From the IMG/VR virus record IMGVR_UViG_3300021959_000350, positions 1 to 25,405 of that record: a stretch of 25,405 nucleotides of DNA; one strand, given 5' to 3'. Shown here in pieces: positions 8,520 through 14,865 of this stretch. A program made the position numbers and the translations under genes. Position 1 is the first letter of the stretch; every line of letters starts with the position of its first letter. A model generated the notes under the pieces. That model was given only the letters and a program-made list of their open reading frames with translations, made no database searches and was not told the origin of the DNA. The DNA comes from a virus.

Positions 8520-8647
8520 TTTTCCCCTCTCCTTTCTATATAAAAAGGGTGTCCATCGATTTCAACTTGAGGTCAGCCGAGGGGAAAAGCTGAACACATT
8601 GTTAACACGATGAACACCCACATGAAATTTTATTTTAGTTACCCCTC
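8520..8647 (-). promoter_or_regulatory. structured leader with anti-ribosome-site loop before chaperone G
   Basis: The 142-base gap between tail tube and G genes is the longest non-coding stretch here. In minus-strand RNA, 8579-8588 reads UUUUCCCCUC. It is perfectly complementary over 10 bases to 8520-8529 (GAGGGGAAAA), which overlaps the last base of the AAAGGAG site and runs up to the G start codon. The same C-rich segment can instead pair with GAGGGG at 8642-8647, just after the tail tube stop. It sits in the loop of a 5-bp hairpin (8589-8593 with 8573-8577), which lies inside the larger stem of the adjoining terminator-like structure. The complementarity is directly visible; control of G translation is inference. 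Confidence 0.5.
8542..8619 (-). terminator. stem-loop with U-run after tail tube gene
   Basis: GGGTGTTCATCG (8608-8619) pairs with CGATGGACACCC (8547-8558) to form 12 pairs, followed by five U residues (8542-8546). The single non-Watson-Crick pair is G.U in the minus-strand RNA but would be C.A on the other strand, so the structure suits the transcribed strand. The GC-rich base plus the U-run resemble an intrinsic terminator. However, the 49-base enclosed region is long for one, so partial termination or a purely structural role is more likely than a complete stop. Confidence 0.55.
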
Positions 8648-8661
8648 TAATAACTAAATTG

Positions 8662-9963
8662 TTATGCTGCTTTAACAACAAATGTTACGTTAGCACCTGT
8701 ACCTTTTTGAGCAGTTGTTTCTTGCGCTAAGAACTCAGCGCTAATGCCAACAACATCTTCAATTGAGTGTGTTGGGAAACTAAACTGAGTAGCCTGCATA
8801 TCAATTGCGAAATAAGGAGCCGTAGCGCCACCAATTTTAAGGTTGGCTTGGGTTCCTTGAGCGATTGTAGTAGCAGTATTTGCAACAATGTTTCTTAAGA
8901 AAGCAGCAGAATTATCACTTGCTGTTGCGCCACTTCTTAGATACGCGCTAATTGACCCTGAAATTGTTTGCGCGCCTGTAAACTGCGTAATAGGTGAGTT
9001 AAGGCTTGAAAGTTCTTCGGGTGTTAAATATGTCATATTATTATTAACATCAAAAGTTAGTCCTGTAACAGGGAATGTATGACTTGCTGTATCTCCGCTT
9101 GTGGTATCAGTAATATCAATAGTTGATAGCCGGTTCTGAATGAATTCGGCACTAGTAGCAGCTCCTGCAACGTTATAAGAGTTCCAAGGATGATACTTAC
9201 TAGTATTTACTGTTGCACCATCAGTCTTGAAAATATCAATTGTAGACCCGCCAGCGACTGTAGTACCATTATTTAGAGTACCACCAAAAACGTTAATAGC
9301 AACGTCTCTTGGCGCTCCTGTAAGCTCTACAAGGTTGGTAGCAAAACCAGTCCAAGTAGTAGTAGCAATTCCGTCAATAGCGGCATCAATAGATGCTTGG
9401 TTAACAGCAGCATTAGCTAGTTGGTAAACAACGTTATCAACTTTCATATATAAATGTGCTTCTGTAGCGGTTGCAAAGTTTGGGTCACAAGCAGCAACGT
9501 TAGAGGTAGCTGCACGACCGAGATTTTCCCATTTAGCAATGGACGTATCTGCAGTGCCTTGCCACGCACTTTGCATTTGGGTTCCTGTGGCAGGGGCAGT
9601 TGCACAAAGCAATGCTTGCCATAAAAACCAGTCTGCAACAGGTGTAGCGTTACCATTTTCAAGTAAGTTAGTTGCAGCTGCCCCGTCAATTGAAGTGGCT
9701 CGTGTGGGTTTCAAATATGCCTGGAAGTTCCAATCAACTGGGTTAATAGCTGTATTGAACCTCTGTTGAGAACGATCAGGAGATGTTCCACTTTCGAGCG
9801 AAGTGATGTCTGTAGTTGCCGCTGATTGACTAAATGCATATCCCGCAAGTACTTCAACCTGCCAAGTATTGGCAGGGCTCATTGCGGTTGCGGCAGCGCC
9901 ACCATTGAGATCAACGGTGGAGTAGAAAATTTTTGTATTTCTTTGTAAGTTAAGCGATGCCAT
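8662..9963 (-). CDS. major tail tube protein
   Basis: This 433-aa protein fits a siphovirus tail tube subunit, stacked in rings around the tape measure. It starts MASLNLQRNTKIFYSTVD, a beta-rich opening common among marine phage tube proteins, and contains INPVDWNFQAYLKP (tube-type strand), FPVTGLTFDVNNNMTYLTPE and a final FSFPTHSIEDVVGISAEF strand pair. It is rich in Ala, Thr, Ser and Asn with few charged residues, as expected for a beta-barrel assembly protein. It is longer than lambda gpV (246 aa), and the central 110-300 stretch may be an added surface domain. AAGGAG precedes the ATG. Its position directly after the tail terminator gene and before G/GT matches lambda U-V-G-T-H order. A stem-loop follows the stop codon, which would favour high expression relative to downstream genes. 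Confidence 0.85.
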   Translation of the reverse strand: MASLNLQRNTKIFYSTVDLNGGAAATAMSPANTWQVEVLAGYAFSQSAATTDITSLESGTSPDRSQQRFNTAINPVDWNFQAYLKPTRATSIDGAAATNLLENGNATPVADWFLWQALLCATAPATGTQMQSAWQGTADTSIAKWENLGRAATSNVAACDPNFATATEAHLYMKVDNVVYQLANAAVNQASIDAAIDGIATTTWTGFATNLVELTGAPRDVAINVFGGTLNNGTTVAGGSTIDIFKTDGATVNTSKYHPWNSYNVAGAATSAEFIQNRLSTIDITDTTSGDTASHTFPVTGLTFDVNNNMTYLTPEELSSLNSPITQFTGAQTISGSISAYLRSGATASDNSAAFLRNIVANTATTIAQGTQANLKIGGATAPYFAIDMQATQFSFPTHSIEDVVGISAEFLAQETTAQKGTGANVTFVVKAA

Positions 9964-9977
9964 TTCTTAAAGCTCCT

Positions 9978-10430
9978 TTAATCTTCTATTTCATACCCGA
10001 TGTTTATAAAGACTTCTCCGAGACCGTATGGTTCGATAAGTCCCTCATCTGTAGAAATATTTGATATATTAAATTGTAGTATTCCTTTATCAGATTGACT
10101 TGATATGTTATATATAACATGTTCCACGTCGTCGATTAGGTTTTCTAACCCGTCCTGCGCCTCTTCTTGTTTTACATAACATCTAATAACTATAGGAAGA
10201 TTAGCTAAAGTAAATCCCTGAGTCTGATAATCTCTGGTTTCTGCTCCTGCACTTAAATATAAGGCAGGAAAGTCGTTTACTTCATCAATAAATTTTAGTT
10301 GCCTAAAAACATTATTTGCTAAATTAAAGTTATAAGTGTAAGAGGCACCAAAAGTTGAAGAGTCACCATTAATTTTTTTTAATTCTGTGACAAGGAAATT
10401 TACAATATCTCTTCTTCGACTGTTTGCCAT
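9978..10430 (-). CDS. tail terminator (gpU-like) protein
   Basis: This 150-aa protein lies immediately before the tail tube gene, where tail terminator proteins that cap the tube and join it to the head are normally encoded. It starts with a basic helix (NSRRRDIVNFLVTELKKING), continues through a beta segment with FPALYLSAGAETRDY, then VIRCYVKQEE and a helix GLENLIDDVEHVIYNI, and ends in IGYEIED. This alpha-beta layout, with a helix of the LENLIDDVE type followed by C-terminal strands, is typical of gpU/minor capsid completion families. The ribosome site is weak (AGGGA, 14 bases before the ATG). A promoter-like sequence lies just upstream at 10457-10485. Function is from position and general fold pattern; no diagnostic motif exists. 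Confidence 0.65.
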   Translation of the reverse strand: MANSRRRDIVNFLVTELKKINGDSSTFGASYTYNFNLANNVFRQLKFIDEVNDFPALYLSAGAETRDYQTQGFTLANLPIVIRCYVKQEEAQDGLENLIDDVEHVIYNISSQSDKGILQFNISNISTDEGLIEPYGLGEVFINIGYEIED

Positions 10431-10456
10431 TTATTTTTTTCCCTAGCCTATATAGA

Positions 10457-10485
10457 AGTATAACAGACCATTTTGTTGTCTGCAA
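10457..10485 (-). promoter_or_regulatory. candidate extended -10 promoter before tail terminator gene
   Basis: In the 87-base gap, the minus strand has TATACT at 10457-10462, preceded by TG at the extended -10 position (TGTTATACT). A weak -35, TTGCAG, lies at 10480-10485 with a 17-base spacer. The start of transcription would fall near 10450, about 20 bases before the ATG at 10430. The spacer also holds a short inverted repeat (CAGAC/GTCTG). This could allow tail terminator and tail tube genes to be transcribed separately. AT-rich DNA makes chance matches common. Confidence 0.42.
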
Positions 10486-10517
10486 TCTATAAATTTTTAC
10501 ATCCAATAAATATCTAT

Positions 10518-11774
10518 TTAAAAACCTTTTAAAACATTAAATTGTCTTCCAACTCTTCGTTGGGTTATGTTTCTAATACTTCCTTCAATAGTTTCATTGG
10601 GGTTTCTTGAAGTATCTTGGTGTACTTGATATATAGGATTGTAATAGTATCTAATTAAGCTACCTCTAACCTGAGTTATAACACTTCTAACAAAGCGTCC
10701 ACTTCTATTTGTTAGTATTTCATCGCTCAGAGGAGGTCCTTGTAAGGGTCCTTTAGGCATTCTCGCAAATAATGATCTTTGAACTGCTGCAGTGAGTTGA
10801 GAAGAAGAAATAGTAGCTTGCATCTCCTTCTTTTTTCTTGGGCCTCCCTTGCGTGAACCTTTAATTTTACCTTTTGTCATTGGAATACTAGCGCCTGATG
10901 GGTATTCCATTATCATATCAAAATCAATACCGGATGCTTGATTGGTTACTTTTCGTCTACCTGGTAAAGTAGCTAGTGCTTTTTCAAACTCTTTTGCTGT
11001 CTCAACAGTTATTGCAGGTCCTGCATCTAATATTGATTTTATTAATTGTCTCTCAAAAGATTCGCTTAATTTTAAAACAATGGCCGCAGGCTTAGTTAAT
11101 TCTGTAACAAAAGGAGGAGAAGTAAATTTGTTTAAAGGAAATGCTATATTTATTACATCTACTGCAGTAACTTTGTTACCCCCACTTTTTTGAACTTTAG
11201 AAATCTGTAAAACTCTTGCTTTACGATAAAACTGCATAAATAAATCGGGGTCATTTTCTTTAATTAAGTTAAAAAATCCACCAGCCCCTCCTAAAGCGGT
11301 TCTAGCAGCTTTTAAGATTCCTTGTTTATCCTCTATGTCTACTCCTGGGTCTGCTGTTTGAGCTGCTCTTTTTATAGAATCTGTTAAAGATAATGAACCT
11401 ACTTGTTGTCCTCCTTCAATAGCAAAAGGAGAAACTTGTCCAATAGTAGCACCACCTTTTCCTCCTCGGGTTGCTTTTAGCTCTGTTTCTGTTATTTCTT
11501 CTAGCCCAAGAGCTGCAGCTAAAGGTGCAGATATTTCTTCTGCGTTAATCTCAAAATCTGGAACTAGACGGGCGCTACCACCTCTAACTGTTGCTTTATA
11601 AAATCTACCTATTGATTGTTCTAAAGCAGTTTGACTAATTTTTCTGGTTGCTTTTCCGCCAAGAAGAGGTTTCCCTCCTTTTTTAACTCCACGTAAAAAA
11701 TCAGCATAATTATCTAGTAACTCTGGTTCTGTAATTCTTACATTAAATGCTGTAATCCCTGCAGGAGGTGCCAT
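10518..11774 (-). CDS. neck-region structural protein, function unknown (gpZ/gp10 position)
   Basis: I do not recognise this 418-aa protein by sequence. It lies between the gp6-like connector and the tail terminator, the place of lambda gpZ or HK97 gp10, which complete the neck. It is basic, with a Lys/Arg cluster near residues 300-317 (KGKIKGSRKGGPRKKKE) and an Arg-rich C-terminus (SIRNITQRRVGRQFNVLK). The segment LSDEILTNRSGRFVRSVITQ at about 350-370 suggests a conserved contact surface. Known gpZ/gp10 proteins are around 110-190 aa, so this one is two to three times the usual size; the N-terminal 250 residues would be additional. It starts by TAATG overlap with the connector gene, so translation is probably coupled. 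A minor virion protein is likely; the specific role is a guess from position. Confidence 0.55.
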   Translation of the reverse strand: MAPPAGITAFNVRITEPELLDNYADFLRGVKKGGKPLLGGKATRKISQTALEQSIGRFYKATVRGGSARLVPDFEINAEEISAPLAAALGLEEITETELKATRGGKGGATIGQVSPFAIEGGQQVGSLSLTDSIKRAAQTADPGVDIEDKQGILKAARTALGGAGGFFNLIKENDPDLFMQFYRKARVLQISKVQKSGGNKVTAVDVINIAFPLNKFTSPPFVTELTKPAAIVLKLSESFERQLIKSILDAGPAITVETAKEFEKALATLPGRRKVTNQASGIDFDMIMEYPSGASIPMTKGKIKGSRKGGPRKKKEMQATISSSQLTAAVQRSLFARMPKGPLQGPPLSDEILTNRSGRFVRSVITQVRGSLIRYYYNPIYQVHQDTSRNPNETIEGSIRNITQRRVGRQFNVLKGF

Positions 11775-13087
11775 TATTCAATTATCCTATATAAATCTAG
11801 AACTCTTTTAATATGGGGCGGGAAGTTTGCAGCAAGAGCAGGTCTAGTTACCGACTCTCCTGCAAGAGCGAAACCAGAACGGTCTTGCTCCTCTTTGTGT
11901 AATAGCTTTATATAATCTAGTGTCGCTAATTTTAAATCTTGTGGCACATTACCCGACTCATACCCCGCACGATAATTAACACGAATAGCTTGGGGAAAGT
12001 TTTGAAAAGCTTTTGGTCCTTGTAAAGTTAGTTTTTGATAACCTGCACCAGAACCAGTATTACGACTAATTTCTCCTGTGTCCTTTTTAAATACAAATTC
12101 TTCTTGAGAAGCATGGGTATCATTAACATCTACTGCCGCATTAGCACCCTCAAAGTGGAGTAGTAGTTTAGTTTCATCGTCTGTTAAATGTTGATACTCA
12201 GGAGTGTCAAAAGCATCTGTATAGTGTGCTGATTTAGAAATTCGTAGTTCGTCCATATATCCTGTAAAATGGGCAGGAGTAGTATTACCAGATTTTGCAA
12301 TAAGCAATTCGCCACTAAAATTTGGAGCATCAACTGTTTTAGCAATTGTAGCAGTACTACCAATCTGACTTCCATCTCTAAATAATTTAAGAGAAGTTCC
12401 GCTTTTACTTACTGCAAGATGATGAAAAGTGTTAGCTGTATAGCCACTGGTAGCGGCGTGTGCTACATTCATAACTTCAGTACCAGCATCTACGACTCTA
12501 AACTGTAACCCTTCTACTGCATTATATCTAAATTGCCAAAAATCGTTAGCATCTTGATATTGTTCCACTAACACTTGTGATGCAGAAAAACTAGAAAATC
12601 TAGCTTGTAAATCAATAGTAAAATCTTCTGTATCAAACCACCAATCATCACCATTAGATGCTGATAGATAATCTCCATTTCCGTCAAAATATACGGAAGA
12701 TTGTCCAAACTTTTTAACTCTTGTTGTAATATGTGTGTCCCCATTTGTTGTTATGGTGTGGTTGTCCGAATCTTGATCCACCAAAAGCCCGTCCGCTGCA
12801 GGGGGGTTTAAACTTTCATACCTTGTTCCATTATATTCAAAAACTGAATGCACATTTGCAAGAGGTAAACGAGAGGCAAAAACTGAACTGTAACCACCAT
12901 CAAAAGTTTCTGAGTAGTTATTTGCCAGTACCTCTCGTTCAATATAGTGTTCTACCACACCACAAGCATAATTAATTACATTAGCTAACCTACCATCATG
13001 GGTAGTGCTATTAATACTTAGATAGTCTTTAGTTTCTACTAATGTAACATATGGATATTTACCTAAATTACTTTCTGTGATAGCCAC
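11774..13087 (-). CDS. gp6-like head-tail connector with inserted LamG domain
   Basis: This 437-aa protein has connector halves at both ends. Residues 1-85 (VTLVETKDYLSI, DGRLANVINYACGVVEHYIE, LPLANVHSV) match the helical N-terminus of HK97 gp6-type connectors, and residues 352-437 (KLTLQG, IRVNYRAGYE, VPQDLKLATLDYIKLLHKE) match their end. Together they give the usual length of about 170-190 aa. Between them lies a LamG-like domain, about residues 107-300: KFGQSSVYFDGNGDYLSAS, FTIDLQARF, HHLAVSKSGTSLKLFRDG, GYMDELRISKSAHYT. The strand LLLHFEGANAAVD, which normally opens such domains, is found after it at 308-320. Connector subunits form a ring below the portal; the insert would project outward. 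The start is GTG, with AAGGAG eight bases before it. The gp6 and LamG assignments are solid by motif; surface display is inference. Confidence 0.82.
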   Translation of the reverse strand: MAITESNLGKYPYVTLVETKDYLSINSTTHDGRLANVINYACGVVEHYIEREVLANNYSETFDGGYSSVFASRLPLANVHSVFEYNGTRYESLNPPAADGLLVDQDSDNHTITTNGDTHITTRVKKFGQSSVYFDGNGDYLSASNGDDWWFDTEDFTIDLQARFSSFSASQVLVEQYQDANDFWQFRYNAVEGLQFRVVDAGTEVMNVAHAATSGYTANTFHHLAVSKSGTSLKLFRDGSQIGSTATIAKTVDAPNFSGELLIAKSGNTTPAHFTGYMDELRISKSAHYTDAFDTPEYQHLTDDETKLLLHFEGANAAVDVNDTHASQEEFVFKKDTGEISRNTGSGAGYQKLTLQGPKAFQNFPQAIRVNYRAGYESGNVPQDLKLATLDYIKLLHKEEQDRSGFALAGESVTRPALAANFPPHIKRVLDLYRIIE

Positions 13088-13099
13088 CCTCTGTTCTCC

Positions 13100-13378
13100 T
13101 TAAGTCTTACTAAATAAAGATTTTTTAGTTTTTACTGCAGGCTTAACTTCTTCTACTGCTTCTTCCTTAACCTCTTCTACAACAGGCTCAGGAGCTGGTT
13201 CGGGTTCGGGAGCAACTTCTACTACTTTTGGATTACCCTGCCACTCAGCAACAAACTCATCAAGCACAGCTAAACCATAACCATGTTTCATGGCCCAGTT
13301 TTTAACTTCTTCTTCTGTTTTTAAACCTTCTTCTTTGACTTTTTCAACATCAGAAACAGTGTCTGCATAATTTGTCAT
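13100..13378 (-). CDS. small acidic Pro/Glu-rich protein after capsid gene
   Basis: This 92-aa protein is not assignable to a named family. Residues 1-50 look folded, with a helical EEEVKNWAMKHGYGLAVLDE stretch and FVAEWQGNPK. Residues 51-82 are a low-complexity tail of Pro, Glu and Val (APEPEPAPEPVVEEVKEEA), and the end is basic (KTKKSLFSKT). It has a strong AAAAGGAG site and directly follows the stem-loop terminating the capsid gene, ahead of the connector gene. Small proteins at this position in other phages include head decoration proteins and assembly factors, so either is possible. It is probably a real gene given the ribosome site, composition and tight fit between neighbours. Confidence 0.65.
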   Translation of the reverse strand: MTNYADTVSDVEKVKEEGLKTEEEVKNWAMKHGYGLAVLDEFVAEWQGNPKVVEVAPEPEPAPEPVVEEVKEEAVEEVKPAVKTKKSLFSKT

Positions 13379-13396
13379 TTATTTTCTCCTTTTACT

Positions 13397-13432
13397 AGAA
13401 AGGGGAGGCAGATAAGAACACCTACCTCCCCT
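13397..13432 (-). terminator. stem-loop after major capsid gene
   Basis: In minus-strand RNA, AGGGGAGGUAG (13422-13432) pairs with CUGCCUCCCCU (13401-13411) over 11 bp, ten Watson-Crick pairs and one G.U, around a 10-base loop. It is followed by UUCU. The wobble pairs only in the minus-strand transcript. The GC-rich stem lies about 30 bases after the capsid stop codon. The U-run is short, so partial termination with read-through into the neck genes is expected. This is a common way to make capsid protein in excess. Confidence 0.72.
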
Positions 13433-13464
13433 GGGGTATAACTAAGTATGTTACCTAGTAAGTA

Positions 13465-14865
13465 TTAACCAGCTTCAATTAATGATGCATATGCGAAGTT
13501 TGTTGCATCAAGAGCAGCGTTACTGTTAGAGCTAAGTGCTTTGAAATCAAAGCGGGTGCTCATGTACATTGCTGTAACCTGCTGGCGTGGTTCATACTCG
13601 CTCTCAATCTCCATGCCTCGGCGTTCCCCGATGAGGAATCCTGGCTTGTAGACTAGAACACCGAGTTCGTTTCCGGTAGAACCTACATTATCCATGAACT
13701 CAGAGATAACAATTGGAATACCATAAATGGCACCTACTGCACCTGTGAGATACGTGGCATTTGGTCCGAACTTATCGACAGTGCGGAAGTCAGAGAAGCT
13801 AACTAGCTCGTTGTAGCCTTCAACAGAAGTTACGTAAACTAGGTGATCTCCAAGCTGTAGACCATACTTACCCATCTTCGCACGGGCAGAGGCAATGTCT
13901 GAAGCATCAGCTTTGTCGTTTCCACTACCTGTAGTGGTTCTTAGACCAGAAATATCGTCGGCAAGAGTAACAAGACCTTTAATTACTGACGCATAACCTG
14001 TTCCTGCTGCGATAGCATTGGTTGGTGCTGCTGTAAACCCTGTAAGGGCGCCTGTTCCACGAAGGATTGCCTTGTCGATTGCGCGAGCAACACGGCGTGT
14101 AGCTGCACGACGAAGGAAGTCCATTAGGGGTAGAACTGTGTCTTCTTCTTCATCCTTGGCAAGGTGAGTTGTTGCCATGAACTTATGAGGTGTGAGTTCT
14201 ACTGCACTGATTGTGTTCTGGTTTGAAGTTGGAACGTTTGTTGCGTCTGCAATGCCTGTGGCAAAAGTGCCAGAAGCAAACTGAGCAACATCACCGTCAG
14301 TGTCTTCCTTAGCAACAGGAATTCTGAAAGTCTTTGCATCAACTTGAATTCTGTCGAACATAGGAGCAATAACGAGCTGCTGTTCCATTTCTTCGTATAC
14401 ATTAGATGAGAAATTTGAAAGGAACTGATCAACAGCTGTGACCGCCTTAATTTTCTGACCCATCTTAGTGTCGAAGGGGTCGCGACGGCCTAGGGCCTGG
14501 GAAAGCATATATGCGTTCGCCATTTCCTTCTCGGAGAACTGCTCTCTGCTTGTATGAGAAGTTTCCTGATAGACCATCTTGGACTGTGATAGAGCAGAAA
14601 TTTGCTCTTCGTACTTTTTCATTTGAGCCTTAAGTTCAGCAACCTGCTCTGTTTCAACAGGGGTGTACTCTGAACCTTTTTTGTCCTGGGCATCAGCCTC
14701 AGTTAGAATTGCCTCACCAGTCTTTTCAACAAGCTCGGCAACTCGTGGCTCGGAAACCTGAGCAGGGGCACTCTTTACTTCAACTGCGGGTGCAGCTGGA
14801 GCAGGTGTTTCTGTCTCGGCTTCGGTTTTAACAACGATTGGATCGCCAACGTCTTGTGTCGCCAT
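13465..14865 (-). CDS. major capsid protein from internal start (nested product)
   Basis: The internal ATG, codon 539 of the fusion frame, has AAAGGAG nine bases upstream. It would give a 466-aa protein beginning MATQDVGDPIVVKTEAE. That length fits an HK97-type capsid precursor with an N-terminal delta region of about 120 residues. Base composition changes at this point: the capsid segment is clearly richer in G+C than the codons before it, as if it had been tuned for high expression or joined from another source. Capsids need hundreds of copies of this protein and far fewer protease molecules, so a separate start makes sense. Direct evidence is the ribosome site and composition; use of the start is inferred. 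Confidence 0.65.
   Translation of the reverse strand: MATQDVGDPIVVKTEAETETPAPAAPAVEVKSAPAQVSEPRVAELVEKTGEAILTEADAQDKKGSEYTPVETEQVAELKAQMKKYEEQISALSQSKMVYQETSHTSREQFSEKEMANAYMLSQALGRRDPFDTKMGQKIKAVTAVDQFLSNFSSNVYEEMEQQLVIAPMFDRIQVDAKTFRIPVAKEDTDGDVAQFASGTFATGIADATNVPTSNQNTISAVELTPHKFMATTHLAKDEEEDTVLPLMDFLRRAATRRVARAIDKAILRGTGALTGFTAAPTNAIAAGTGYASVIKGLVTLADDISGLRTTTGSGNDKADASDIASARAKMGKYGLQLGDHLVYVTSVEGYNELVSFSDFRTVDKFGPNATYLTGAVGAIYGIPIVISEFMDNVGSTGNELGVLVYKPGFLIGERRGMEIESEYEPRQQVTAMYMSTRFDFKALSSNSNAALDATNFAYASLIEAG

Noticed and set aside
8537-8565. Promoter TTGAAA-17-TATATA before chaperone G
   Set aside because: Transcription would begin inside the G ribosome site and the -35 lies in the stem-loop region; probably AT-rich coincidence.
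13428-13436. CCCCTGGGG palindrome as an operator
   Set aside because: It is formed by the terminator arm plus the next bases; one-base centre and no partner site.
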